Below, piece after piece: positions 26,303 through 35,212 of a stretch of 52,208 nt of DNA. Made by a program: the position numbers and the translations under genes. Numbering within the stretch: position 1 is the first letter of the stretch; every line of letters starts with the position of its first letter. Where the stretch lies: NCBI GenBank assembly GCA_003388555.1, contig QQVD01000024.1, positions 1 through 52,208 on the forward strand. Direction: 5' to 3'. The notes under the pieces are model-generated. The model did not search any database. It was not told the DNA's origin and saw only the letters and a program-made list of their open reading frames with translations. This stretch comes from Acidobacteriota bacterium. GTDB lineage: Bacteria; Acidobacteriota; Thermoanaerobaculia; Multivoradales; Multivoraceae.

Positions 26303-27997
26303 TCAGCGATCGAACACCCAGTGCGATCCCTCGGCGCTTTGCACCTCGCGCAGCCCGAAGCGATCGCGGGCGCGCAGCCCGCGGCCCATCAGGTAGAAGA
26401 GATCCGAGACCACCGAACGGGCCTCGCCGAAGTAGGAGTGACCCAACAGACTGGTGTCGACCGCCGTGGCGTCGACCGTCTCGATCCCGTCGGCGACCAC
26501 CAGGCCGCGACCGCTGTCGCCCGCCCGCGGCGCCCCGTGGATGCGGCGCGAAGCGGCCAGCGCGACGTCCTCGGAGGACGCGTAGAGGGTCGCCGGCCTC
26601 GCGGGCGAGCCGAGAGCGGGCGCCAGGTCGCGGCGGAAGACCTCGGCATCGATGTCGGGTGCCGTGAGCACGATCTCACGCAGTCGGGCCCGCAACTCGG
26701 GTCGCCGCGCGAGCAGGGCGACGAGGGCGCGAGCGAGCGGCCGGTTGCCCATCGAGTGGGCGATCAGGTGCAACCGGTCGACTCGCTCCAGCAGGTCCTC
26801 GAGGAAGCGCTCGAGGTTGCTCTGAGCCCACTCGACGGTGTTCTCGTCCGTCGTGTAGCTCGCCAGCTCGCCCCGCGACGGCCAGCTGTAGAACATCGGC
26901 ACTCCGCGGAACCCGAGATCGTAGGAGAGCTGCGCCGCGCGGCGCGCCGCGTCCTCGAAGGTGACCTTGTAGCCGTGCACGAAGAGGAAGGCCTGTGGCG
27001 ACTCGGCCGCCGCCACCCGGTGGCTCAGGGCGCCAAAGAACGCGTCGCGCTCCTCCACCTCGACCGTCAACAGCACCACGTGCTTCGCCGGGTCCTCGCG
27101 GAACTGGAAACGCCAGATCGACGGCGACTCCATGCGGCCCATGCGGTGGTCGCGAGGAATGCTGACGTCACAGGTGCCGTAGCTGAGCCCGGCCCGATCG
27201 CTCCCGAAGCGAGCCGCAGGCCCGGCAGCCGGCGACTCGGCTCGGTCGGTGGCGAAGAGCACCCGCACCACCGCGTAGCCGGCGTCCTGCCAGGTCAGCG
27301 TGCCGGTGGCGGCGGCGACACCGAGGAGCGGCGGCGCGGCCGCCAGGGCGGCCCGCTCCAGCACCACCTCGTCGGCCTCGAACAGCACCCGCGACCGCTT
27401 CAGGTAGCGCAGCGTCACTTCGAGTCCTCCGTCGGCCGCGTCCTCGCTCTCGACTCCGCTCGCCGCCAGCTCCTCGAGCGCGGCGCGGCCGCCCAGCGCT
27501 TCGACCTGCTCGGCCGTCAGCGTGAAGCGCACCGATCGCGCGAGGAGCGCTCCGCGCACCAGCAGGGTACGGCTGCCGGCGCGCAGCTCGACGCGGTCAC
27601 CATGGTCCTCCAGAGCCGCGTCGAGCGCCGCGTCCTCGAGGACCTCCTCGAGCGGATCCTCGAGCTCGAGGCTCACCGGTGCGGCCTCCGGCGCCGCGGT
27701 CAGATCGCCCAGCGGCAAACTGAGCAGTCGCGCCACGTCGGCGAGCTCCACCTCGACCCGCATCCTTCCGTCGTCGGGCGCGCTCGTCGCCAGACCAGCT
27801 GGCCTCGCCCCAGCGGGATCTCGACGTGCCACGTCGGCTTCGGGCAGGGGAAGCGGATCGAGCTCGTGGCGTCGTCCCTGCTCGTCGATGCGGAAGAAGG
27901 CTCCGACCTGCTCACGACGATCGGACGGCGAACAGCCACGCCATCTCCTGGAGGCCTCGGACGAGTCGGCACCGTCGCGGCGATAGGAAAAGGGCAT
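26303..27997 (-). CDS. DUF900-type alpha/beta hydrolase with long N-terminal extension
   Basis: 564 residues from ATG at 27997 (AGGAGGA 7 bases upstream). The C-terminal ~330 residues are a DUF900 alpha/beta hydrolase: FLFVHGYKVTFEDAARRAAQ (337-356), SYDLGFRGVPMFYSWPS, the nucleophile elbow LIAHSMGN with Ser415, LTAPDIDAEVF with a likely catalytic Asp, and a C-terminal GHSYFG His. Upstream of it is a ~240-residue region (residues 1-240) with no domain I recognise, rich in Glu and Leu (DPLEEVLEDAALDAALED). No signal peptide, so probably cytoplasmic. It is the last gene of a three-gene operon with a TPR protein and a HEVGH metallopeptidase. Substrate unknown; esterase, lipase or peptidase activity is possible. 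Confidence 0.85.
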   Translation of the reverse strand: MPFSYRRDGADSSEASRRWRGCSPSDRREQVGAFFRIDEQGRRHELDPLPLPEADVARRDPAGARPAGLATSAPDDGRMRVEVELADVARLLSLPLGDLTAAPEAAPVSLELEDPLEEVLEDAALDAALEDHGDRVELRAGSRTLLVRGALLARSVRFTLTAEQVEALGGRAALEELAASGVESEDAADGGLEVTLRYLKRSRVLFEADEVVLERAALAAAPPLLGVAAATGTLTWQDAGYAVVRVLFATDRAESPAAGPAARFGSDRAGLSYGTCDVSIPRDHRMGRMESPSIWRFQFREDPAKHVVLLTVEVEERDAFFGALSHRVAAAESPQAFLFVHGYKVTFEDAARRAAQLSYDLGFRGVPMFYSWPSRGELASYTTDENTVEWAQSNLERFLEDLLERVDRLHLIAHSMGNRPLARALVALLARRPELRARLREIVLTAPDIDAEVFRRDLAPALGSPARPATLYASSEDVALAASRRIHGAPRAGDSGRGLVVADGIETVDATAVDTSLLGHSYFGEARSVVSDLFYLMGRGLRARDRFGLREVQSAEGSHWVFDR

Positions 27998-28086
27998 CGT
28001 GCGTCCTCCTGGATTTCTGGATCGGGTCTGGAGCTTGGCCTCGATCGGGTTCGGATCGGCGGCCCGGGATCCGGCGCGGCGGGGAG

Positions 28087-29514
28087 CTAGGGGATGGCGC
28101 GCAGGCGCTGCCTGGCGGCCTCGATCGGTTCGTAGTTCATCAGTAGCACCTGCGGCGAGCCGCGACGCCGGTCGGCCTCGAGCATCCAGCCGGTGGCGCA
28201 ACCGACGTTGGCCATCTTCACCGCGGTGTCCATCAGGATGCAGAGCAGGAAGTAGCGCTGAAGGCACTGGGCCAGCCACCACTCACGCTGCATTCCTGCA
28301 TCGCCGCTCGCCGCGCGGTCGTCGTGAGCCGTGTGGATGCGCCTGGTGTCCTCGGGACGATCGAACCAGTCGCTGCGCGCCCGCAGCACCTGCTCGAGCG
28401 ACAACGCGGCCCGTAGCAGGGTGAATCGGTGGCTCTCGCCGAACAGCGACGCCGCACCCACGTACACCTCGCGATCGCGCGCCATGAGAGTCGCCAGCTC
28501 GCGCAGGCTCTGCATCGGTGCCCCGGAGAGGCGAACGGCGAACGTCTGCAGGTCGCGGTACCACGAGTGGAGGGCGACCGCATACACACCTCGAGCCAGC
28601 TCGAAGAGAGAGCGCGCCGCGGCGTGCTCGTCGCGCCGCGCCTGTGCTCCCAGGTGCTCGATGAGGATGCGGTCGGCCCACTCGTCGGCCAGCTTCTCGT
28701 TGGCGAAGAACGCCTCGTCGCGTGCGAAGGATCGTGCGCGCTCGGGGTCGTGACTGCGCAGCCGCTCGGCCTCACGGCGCACCTCGCTGCCCAGGTCGGA
28801 GACCTGCTCGAAGCCGGGCAGCCCGAACTGGGTCGGCGCGAACTCGTCGACGTGGCGGCAGAGCTTGGCCGCAGCGTACTCGAGCCGGCGCTCGAGCGGA
28901 GCCTCGGGGTCGACGAAGGCGGCGTACTGCCCTCGCGGATGGCCGCTCAGCAGGTGGCCGACCTCGTGGCCGAGGAAGAAGAGCATCACCAGGCGGAGCT
29001 GACGGCGCACGCTCAGCTCGCGCTCGGGATCGGCTCCCGCCCGCTGCATCCTCCGGCGCAGGCGCCGCAGCCGGCCTCCGGGGTCGCCGGCGATCTGGGC
29101 GACCAGAGCGAAGAGGCGCGTGTCGCTGCGCGAATAGGGGCAGCCGTCGAGCGCTTCGGCGGCCGAGAAGGAGCGGATCACCGCCTCGGCCTCGACGGCG
29201 AAGCGCTGGTTGAGGACCACCAGCTTCTCGCTGCGCAGCGCCTGCAGTGCGTGGGTGAAATAGTCGCTCTGCCTGAGCTCGTGCGAGATGTGCTCGGGAT
29301 CGATCACCGCCAGGTCGAGTCGATCGAGCGACGCCAGCAGACCGGTGTCCAGCAGGTCCTGGAAGGCGCCGGCCAAGACGTCACGCAGCAGCTCGTCGGC
29401 CGGCTCGTGGGCGAGCAGCTCGTCGCGCAGCAGGGTGCGGTCCTCGCCGGGCATCGGGTCCTTCGCCACCTCGCCGGAGTCGATCCTCATCGCCGCGACC
29501 CCGCTCCGGTGCAT
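28087..29514 (-). CDS. Putative cytoplasmic zinc metallopeptidase (HEVGH), unknown family
   Basis: 475 residues from ATG at 29514 (4 bases after the TPR gene stop); the ATG at 29490, with GGAGCGGGG upstream, is an alternative. Residues 183-187 are HEVGH inside a hydrophobic helix (MLFFLGHEVGHLLSGH), the HExxH zinc site. About 85 residues later is NEKLADEWADRIL (272-284), a helix with Glu273/Asp277 like the third-ligand helix of gluzincins. The rest is helical, with a C-terminal region containing paired Cys and Trp. No signal peptide or membrane segment. I do not recognise the family. Its operon position between a TPR protein and a DUF900 hydrolase suggests a shared, undescribed pathway. Confidence 0.75.
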   Translation of the reverse strand: MHRSGVAAMRIDSGEVAKDPMPGEDRTLLRDELLAHEPADELLRDVLAGAFQDLLDTGLLASLDRLDLAVIDPEHISHELRQSDYFTHALQALRSEKLVVLNQRFAVEAEAVIRSFSAAEALDGCPYSRSDTRLFALVAQIAGDPGGRLRRLRRRMQRAGADPERELSVRRQLRLVMLFFLGHEVGHLLSGHPRGQYAAFVDPEAPLERRLEYAAAKLCRHVDEFAPTQFGLPGFEQVSDLGSEVRREAERLRSHDPERARSFARDEAFFANEKLADEWADRILIEHLGAQARRDEHAAARSLFELARGVYAVALHSWYRDLQTFAVRLSGAPMQSLRELATLMARDREVYVGAASLFGESHRFTLLRAALSLEQVLRARSDWFDRPEDTRRIHTAHDDRAASGDAGMQREWWLAQCLQRYFLLCILMDTAVKMANVGCATGWMLEADRRRGSPQVLLMNYEPIEAARQRLRAIP

Positions 29515-29518
29515 CGCC

Positions 29519-30271
29519 TCAGATCATCGGGAATCTCTTCTGCGCCCAGGCCGCCAGACCCTCTGGCGCGGCCGCCGCCTCCGGGTGGCGCCGGGTGAGG
29601 CGCATCACGAAGTCGGCGACGAGCCTCTTCTGCTGCGCGTGCAGCCGCTGCCAGAACCCGTCGCAGAGCCGCTCGGCGTTGTCGAGGGCCGCGCCGGGAT
29701 CCGCCTCGATCAGCTCGTACACCTGCATCAGGGCGAGGCGCGTGTTGATCTCCGTTTCGTCGAATGCGGCGCGCTCGAGGTAGGTCAGGCTCGTCTCCAG
29801 CAGAGTCGCGGCGCGCGGCAGGTCGCCGCCGTTGCCGACCACACCGGCCAGGTTGGTGCTCGCGGACGCTGCGTTGGCCCAGTCCTCGATACCCACGAAG
29901 AGATCGAGCGCCTGCCGGTAGAGCGCCTCGGCCCTGGCGGTGTTCTCGAGCTGGTTGTGGGCGTTGCCGACCGCGATCAGGTCCTGCCCGACCACCCGGT
30001 CCTCCAGCTCCAGGGCGCGGGCGGTCGCCAGCGCCTCCTCTGCGGCTGGCAGCGCCAGCTCGGCGAAGCCGTAGCGCTCCAGCAGAGTCGACAGCACCGA
30101 GATCTCGTCGCGCCGCGTGCGGCCGTCGTCGATCTCCTCCGCCAATTCGAGCGCCCGCTCGAACTGCACCGAGGCGACGTCGCCGCGGCCGTGGTTCGCC
30201 GCATCGATCCCGCGGTTCGCGGCCTCTCGCATCGCAGCGACGGCGTCGAGGCGGGCGGATTCGTCTGGCAT
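29519..30271 (-). CDS. Cytoplasmic TPR protein, first gene of a three-gene operon
   Basis: 250 residues, ATG with AAGGAGCAGGAG immediately upstream. The whole protein is helical with TPR-like repeats (ANHGRGDVASVQFERALELA, LQ-like NQLENTARAEALYRQALDLF, LAGVVGNGGDLPRAATLLET), about four to five units. No signal peptide. TPR proteins usually serve as scaffolds or regulatory partners. The stop is 4 bases before the metallopeptidase ATG, so the two are translated together. The partner is likely one of the two enzymes encoded downstream. Confidence 0.75.
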   Translation of the reverse strand: MPDESARLDAVAAMREAANRGIDAANHGRGDVASVQFERALELAEEIDDGRTRRDEISVLSTLLERYGFAELALPAAEEALATARALELEDRVVGQDLIAVGNAHNQLENTARAEALYRQALDLFVGIEDWANAASASTNLAGVVGNGGDLPRAATLLETSLTYLERAAFDETEINTRLALMQVYELIEADPGAALDNAERLCDGFWQRLHAQQKRLVADFVMRLTRRHPEAAAAPEGLAAWAQKRFPMI

Positions 30272-30435
30272 CTCCTGCTCCTTCCGGTTCCGAGGTGGCA
30301 GGTCGCTTCGTCTGTCGCGTGGTCAGGAAGACGAGGCGTGAAGGCTCCGATGCGCGTCCGCAGCCCTCTCCTCTCCTACCAACGCAACCCGGCGACGTTC
30401 ACGGTCAGAGCCCGGCGGCCGCCGGCCAGCGACGT

Positions 30436-30453
30436 CCAACGCCGCAGCGTTGG
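30436..30453. promoter_or_regulatory. Dyad in the divergent promoter region
   Basis: CCAACGC-CGCA-GCGTTGG, 7-base perfect arms, in the middle of the 306-base gap (30272-30577) between the TPR operon (minus) and the FG-GAP gene (plus). A dimer-binding operator controlling one or both directions is plausible; a transcript hairpin is the alternative. I see nothing else in the gap. Confidence 0.4.
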
Positions 30454-30577
30454 CCGCCTTCTCCGCGCTTCGGCACAGGAAGGAGCGGCGGGAGCCGGAA
30501 CCGACCTGCCGGTCGGCGCGCGACCGAGCACTCAGGTTCTCCGTCCCACTACAGACACCCGACGGAGGGCAAGGCCC

Positions 30578-31951
30578 ATGACGCGTTCCATCCACCACGG
30601 CGAGTACTCAGAGACACCTTCGAGCCTCGACTCCAGATCCGGCGTCCGGCAGCGCGAGCTCGTCCGGCGACTCCCCACCCTGTTCGTCCTGACGCTCGTG
30701 TCGACGTGCTCCCTCGCCCCGTCCGCCTCGGCGCAACCGCGAACCGAGCACGATCGTCTGCAGTTCGACCTCTCGCTCTACCAGGGACGCGAGCTCGGCC
30801 GGGCCGTCGCCATGAGCCAGGGCGAGATCGCCACCGACATGCAGGGCGACGGCATCGACACCGTGCTGCACTGGGGGCAGCTGTTCGGCTCCCAGACCTA
30901 CCGGGTCGTCGACTCACACGATGCGGTCGAGGGCGACACGGTGGCGCTCTCCGCCAGCGGCGGGCGTTTCGTCTGGGCGTACGGGCTGCCCAGCGTCGCC
31001 TCGGGCGACGCGGTCGAGTACCTCGACGAGAACATGCTGCCCGTCGACCTCGGCGCTCCGCCGAAGTCGATCGCCGTCTCGGGCTCGGTCATGGCGGTGG
31101 GCGTGGCGCCGAACCGGGTGGCGATCTACCGCCGCCTGCAGGTCCCCAACCGCGGTCTCTTCGTCTGGGTCCTCGACGACGAACTGAGTGGAGGCCTCTT
31201 CGTCGACTACGGCCGCGCGGTGGCGCTCTCCGACGACGGCGACGTGCTCGCGATCGGGGCCCCAGGGGTGGGCTTCGGTGGCGGCTCCAACGGCTTCGTC
31301 GAGATCTGGGTCCGCGGCATGAACGACTGGATCCTCGTTCAGACGATCGATCCCCCGATGTCGATCAGCTCCCAGCAGGCGGCGAGATTCGGTTCGAGCC
31401 TGTCGATGGCCGACCCCTGGCTCGCCGTGGGAGCTCCGAAGGCCGATCGCGAGACCGCAGGGCAACCCATCGTCGACGCCGGCCAGGTGCTGCTCTACGA
31501 CACCAGCATCCTCTACGTCCACCAACGAACGCTGTTCGGCGCCGCCGGCGACCAGCTCGGTGCCAGCGTCGCCATGGCGCGCTCACCAGACGGGAGCCTG
31601 CTGCTCGTCGCTGGAGCTCCCTTCGCCGACCAGGTCGTGCAGACCGAGCGCGGCACCTCCTTGCTCGATCAGGGCGCCGCGGTGACCCATCGCTGGACCG
31701 AGCAGGCCGACGACTGGCAGCCCGCCGGCGTGCTGGTCAGCAGCGGTGGCGGAACCGCCGGCGCCAACCTGGGCACCTCGGTCGCCACCGACGGCCGGCG
31801 GATCGTCGTCGGGGCTCCCCACGCCGACGTCTTCGACGGCCTGTCGCTCTACGAGGACGCCGGCGTGGCGCTGGTCTTCCTCAGCGACCAGATCTTCGCC
31901 GACGGGTTCGAGACGGGGAACGCCTCGAGGTGGTCGGCGGCGGTGCCCTGA
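30578..31951 (+). CDS. Secreted FG-GAP repeat protein with C-terminal tail
   Basis: I chose the ATG at 30578 (457 residues; AAGG and GGAGG upstream). The long reading frame further upstream is antisense to other genes. Signal peptide LPTLFVLTLVSTCSLAPSASA. FG-GAP-like units follow: DYGRAVALSDDGDVLAIGAP, ARFGSSLSMADPWLAVGAPK, DQLGASVAMARSPDGSLLLV, ANLGTSVATDGRRIVVGAPH, giving a probable beta-propeller. It ends IFADGFETGNASRWSAAVP, the tail shared by six proteins in the window. Likely surface-exposed; binding partner unknown. Divergent from the TPR-metallopeptidase operon. Confidence 0.85.
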   Translation: MTRSIHHGEYSETPSSLDSRSGVRQRELVRRLPTLFVLTLVSTCSLAPSASAQPRTEHDRLQFDLSLYQGRELGRAVAMSQGEIATDMQGDGIDTVLHWGQLFGSQTYRVVDSHDAVEGDTVALSASGGRFVWAYGLPSVASGDAVEYLDENMLPVDLGAPPKSIAVSGSVMAVGVAPNRVAIYRRLQVPNRGLFVWVLDDELSGGLFVDYGRAVALSDDGDVLAIGAPGVGFGGGSNGFVEIWVRGMNDWILVQTIDPPMSISSQQAARFGSSLSMADPWLAVGAPKADRETAGQPIVDAGQVLLYDTSILYVHQRTLFGAAGDQLGASVAMARSPDGSLLLVAGAPFADQVVQTERGTSLLDQGAAVTHRWTEQADDWQPAGVLVSSGGGTAGANLGTSVATDGRRIVVGAPHADVFDGLSLYEDAGVALVFLSDQIFADGFETGNASRWSAAVP

Positions 31952-32086
31952 CGGGGCAACGCGACTGTCCGACCACAGGCGCCGATCGCCGCCCGCAATT
32001 CGTCGGGCTCGTTCCAGGAGGCCCCATCGCGTTGTCTCAGCCGGCAGACCGACAATGCAGTCGGCAAGGAACGGAAGGACGACGTC

Positions 32087-32554
32087 ATGAAGAGAAGCAC
32101 ACCTCGCTCATCGATCCATCATCCGCTGGCCTGGCTCGCGGTCCGGGCCTCCCTGCTGCTGCTCTTCTCCGCGAGCCTGGTCACGGCAGCGACCGATCGT
32201 TCAGCGACCCTGCGCGAGAGGGTCGTCCTCGAGCCCACCGGCGTCGGCTTCGAGCTCGGCGCCCGGGGCGTCGCCGTCTTCGAGACCCTTGGCACCGCCG
32301 ACCCCGCCCAGCAGTCGATCGCCGTCAAGCTCGAAGCCGCCATCAAGGACGGCAACGTGCTCCTGGTGTCCGTGTATCGCGGAGGTAGGCGATTCGACGT
32401 CAGCTCCTGCACCATGCGCCTCGACGGGTGCTTCACCGCGCTACGGCGGGATGCCGGTGACTCGCCCGCCTTCCCCTACGACGCCATCACCCAGATCGTC
32501 ATCCATCACGCCGGCGAGCCCATCCTGGTCGGCCGTCGAGGTGCGATCGAGTAG
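32087..32554 (+). CDS. Small secreted protein, unknown function
   Basis: 155 residues, ATG with GGAAGGACGACGTC upstream. Signal peptide AVRASLLLLFSASLVTAA. The mature part has two Cys (SSCTM and GCFTAL, eight residues apart), probably disulfide-linked, in a small beta-rich domain (KLEAAIKDGNVLLVSVYRGG). I do not recognise the family. Follows the FG-GAP gene after 135 bases and could share its transcript. Confidence 0.7.
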   Translation: MKRSTPRSSIHHPLAWLAVRASLLLLFSASLVTAATDRSATLRERVVLEPTGVGFELGARGVAVFETLGTADPAQQSIAVKLEAAIKDGNVLLVSVYRGGRRFDVSSCTMRLDGCFTALRRDAGDSPAFPYDAITQIVIHHAGEPILVGRRGAIE

Positions 32555-32690
32555 CAGCTGACGAACACCGGAGTCCTGGGTGAAGTTTCGAGCACTTCTC
32601 CGGCGAGTGCGAGAGGCTCGGCGAGCCGACCAGGACCCACGTTCCCTCCACCGTCTCCCGGAGAGCCCGAGTCGGAAGGCGGCCATCGAC

Positions 32691-32716
32691 CGGCGTCCTG
32701 GTGAACCGGGACGCCG
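32691..32716. terminator. Strong hairpin with tetraloop after the small secreted protein
   Basis: CGGCGTCCTGG-TGAA-CCGGGACGCCG: an 11-base stem with a single T-G wobble and a 4-base loop, 137 bases after the stop at 32554 and 118 bases before the next gene. No T run, but stem strength and position suit a transcript end. The rest of the 280-base gap holds nothing recognisable. Confidence 0.55.
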
Positions 32717-32834
32717 CCCTCACACACTGAGCCGAGAGCGCCCCGCCTGACTCGGAGGGCCCTGCTCCGCCATCTCCCGGTTTCCTCTTGCCGGGCTCGC
32801 GTGTCCCACCTCCCGAGTGAAAGGAGTGCGGGAG

Positions 32835-35165
32835 ATGAGTCCACAGAGCGAGCGCAGGGAGCGTGCGGAGACATCGGCGGTCCGAGGGTTCCTCTCTCGC
32901 TTCGCCGCCGATCCGAGGCACTTCCAGATCAGCGTGCTCGGCACGCTGCTGGTGGTCGGCATCGCCCGGCTCGGATTCCCGGTCGATGCCTCCGACGTCG
33001 CCGCCGCGATGGCCTCGGCGCTCGCCACCGAGCTGCTGGTGGCGCGGCTGCGCGGCAAGCTCTTCGACCCGCGCTCTCCGTTCATCTCGAGCCTGTCGCT
33101 CTCACTGCTGCTGCGCGCCTCGTCTCCCTGGGTCTACGCCTTCGCCGGCGCCGCGGCGATCGGCGGCAAGGCATTGCTGCGGGTGCGCGGCAAGCACCTC
33201 TACAACCCGGCGGCGCTCGGCATCGCCGCCGCGGTGCTGCTCACCGACCGGGCCTGGATCTCGCCGGGCCAGTGGGGCAGCGGGCCGCTGCTGCTGTTCC
33301 TGTTCGCCTGCGCCGGCGGCATGGTGGTGCACCGCGCGCTGCGCTCGGACGTCAGCTGGATCTTCCTGGTCAGCTACGCCGCGCTCGCCCTGGGGCGAGC
33401 CGCGTGGCTCGGTGATCCCTGGGTGGTGCCGCTGCACGGCCTGCAGAGCGGCGCCTTCCTGCTCTTCGCCTTCTTCATGGTCTCCGATCCGAAGACCACC
33501 CCCGACGCGCGGCCGGCCCGGATCGGCTACGCGATCTGTGTCGCCGGCGGCGCCGCCTGGGTGCACTTCGGCCTGCACCAACCCAACGGCTTCCTCTGGT
33601 CACTGCTGGCCCTGGCGCCGATCGTGCCGCTCCTCGACCTGCTGGCGCCCGGCGCCCGCTACCGCTGGGGGCAGCGCCCCGGCAGCCCGACTCACCCACC
33701 GATCCCGACCGTGAACCCACGCGAAAGGAACCCTGCCATGACTCCCAACCCCGCCAACGCGGCAGCAGCCGCAGTCACCCGGACGGCGTCGAGCGCGCCG
33801 CGCCGCGTCGCCGCCGCGACCCTGTTCTGCATCACCGCTCTGCTCGCACTGGTCGCTTCGCGTGCCGACGCCTTCTGCGGCTTCTACGTCGCCAAGGCCG
33901 ACACCCAGCTGTTCAACCGCGCCTCGCAGGTGGTGCTGGTGCGCGACGGAGAGCGCACCGTGGTGACCATGGCGAGCGACTACCAGGGCGACCCCGAGGA
34001 GTTCGCGCTGGTCGTTCCGGTGCCGAGCGTGCTCTCGCGCGAGCAGATCCACGTCGCCGAGCAGGCGGTCATCGACCACCTCGACGCCTACACCGCGCCG
34101 CGCCTGGTCGAGTACCACGATCCCGACCCCTGCATGCGCTACGAGCTGCGCCGCATGAAGGCGAGCGCCACCCCACTCCCCGAATCCGTGTCCGAGCTCG
34201 GGTCCCTCGGTGGCGCCGACCTCGGTGTGCGCATCGAGGCGAAGTACACCGTCGGCGAGTACGACATCCTGATCCTCTCCGCCGAGCAGAGCGACGGCCT
34301 CGAGACCTGGCTGCGACGCAGCGGCTACCGCATCCCCGACGGCGCCTCGCGGGTGCTCGGCAGCTACCTGCGTCAGGGCATGCGCTTCTTCGTCGCCAAG
34401 GTGAACCTCGAGCAGCAGCGCTCGCTCGGCGTGGTGAACCTGCGGCCGATCCAGATGGCGTTCGAGACGCCGAAGTTCGGCCTGCCGATCCGCCTCGGCA
34501 CGGTGAACTCGAGCGGCACCCAGGAGATGTTCGTCTACACCCTCACCCGCAGGGGCCGGGTGGAGACGGTCAACTACCGCACCGTGCGCCTGCCCACCGA
34601 CGCCGAGATCCCGCCGTTCGTGGAGCAGCGCTTTGGCGACTTCTACCGCGACCTCTTCGATCGCCAGGTCGAGGAGAACCGACGCGGCGTGTTCCTCGAG
34701 TACGCCTGGGACATGGCGTGGTGCGACCCGTGCGCCGCCGACCCTCTGTCGGTGAGCGAGCTGCGCGACCTCGGCGTGTTCTGGATCGACGATCCAGGGT
34801 TCGCCCCGTCGCGTCAGGGCAGCCAGGCGCGCGACGTCTTCGTCACCCGCCTGCACGTGCGCTACGACGGCGAGCACTTCCCCGAGGACCTGCGCTTCCA
34901 GGAGACCGCCGACCGCTCCAACTTCCAGGGCCGCTTCGTGATGCGTCAGCCCTGGACCGGCTCTCCCAGCGCCTGCCCCGCCGCGCGGGAGTATTTTCGT
35001 GGGCTGCGCGAGCGCCAGGAGCGCGAGGCCCAGACCCTCGCCCGCCTCACCGGTTGGGATCTGGCGGACATCCGGGCGCAGATCCCGGGCCTGGGCGCGA
35101 GATCCGAAGAGGAGCCGGACGTGCCGTGGTGGAAGCGACTGTGGCCAGGAGACCGGGGACGCTGA
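32835..35165 (+). CDS. Fusion: RnfD/NqrB-like membrane protein joined to DUF2330 secreted domain
   Basis: 776 residues from ATG at 32835 (AAAGGAG 9 bases upstream). Residues 1-~285 are a multi-span membrane protein of the RnfD/NqrB/NQR2 family (HLYNPAALGIAAAVLLTDRA, FLLFAFFMVSDPKTTP), about nine hydrophobic segments; the family carries flavin-linked electron transfer in Rnf/Nqr complexes, but no other rnf/nqr genes are here. From Met302 a second protein begins, with its own signal-like stretch (AAATLFCITALLALVASRADAF) and DUF2330 sequence (CGFYVAKADTQLFNRASQVV, FALVVPVPSVLSREQI). No stop separates them. DUF2330 proteins are often encoded next to RnfD-like ones. It may be a true fusion or two genes joined by a small frameshift; a TGA lies one base out of frame just before Met302. 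Confidence 0.8.
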   Translation: MSPQSERRERAETSAVRGFLSRFAADPRHFQISVLGTLLVVGIARLGFPVDASDVAAAMASALATELLVARLRGKLFDPRSPFISSLSLSLLLRASSPWVYAFAGAAAIGGKALLRVRGKHLYNPAALGIAAAVLLTDRAWISPGQWGSGPLLLFLFACAGGMVVHRALRSDVSWIFLVSYAALALGRAAWLGDPWVVPLHGLQSGAFLLFAFFMVSDPKTTPDARPARIGYAICVAGGAAWVHFGLHQPNGFLWSLLALAPIVPLLDLLAPGARYRWGQRPGSPTHPPIPTVNPRERNPAMTPNPANAAAAAVTRTASSAPRRVAAATLFCITALLALVASRADAFCGFYVAKADTQLFNRASQVVLVRDGERTVVTMASDYQGDPEEFALVVPVPSVLSREQIHVAEQAVIDHLDAYTAPRLVEYHDPDPCMRYELRRMKASATPLPESVSELGSLGGADLGVRIEAKYTVGEYDILILSAEQSDGLETWLRRSGYRIPDGASRVLGSYLRQGMRFFVAKVNLEQQRSLGVVNLRPIQMAFETPKFGLPIRLGTVNSSGTQEMFVYTLTRRGRVETVNYRTVRLPTDAEIPPFVEQRFGDFYRDLFDRQVEENRRGVFLEYAWDMAWCDPCAADPLSVSELRDLGVFWIDDPGFAPSRQGSQARDVFVTRLHVRYDGEHFPEDLRFQETADRSNFQGRFVMRQPWTGSPSACPAAREYFRGLRERQEREAQTLARLTGWDLADIRAQIPGLGARSEEEPDVPWWKRLWPGDRGR
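33724..33740 (+). promoter_or_regulatory. Internal ribosome site and ATG for the DUF2330 part
   Basis: AAAGGAA followed after 7 bases by ATG at 33738, in frame inside the fused gene and exactly where the DUF2330 signal-peptide sequence begins. It indicates that the DUF2330 protein is, or recently was, translated separately. Confidence 0.6.
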
Positions 35166-35212
35166 GCTCCGAACCGGATCGCCGCGGTGGAGTCGACACA
35201 CGCCTCTCGGCT

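Noticed and set aside
32835-33737. Rnf/Nqr respiratory complex
   Set aside because: Only an RnfD/NqrB-like subunit is present; no RnfA, B, C, E or G gene lies within the window.
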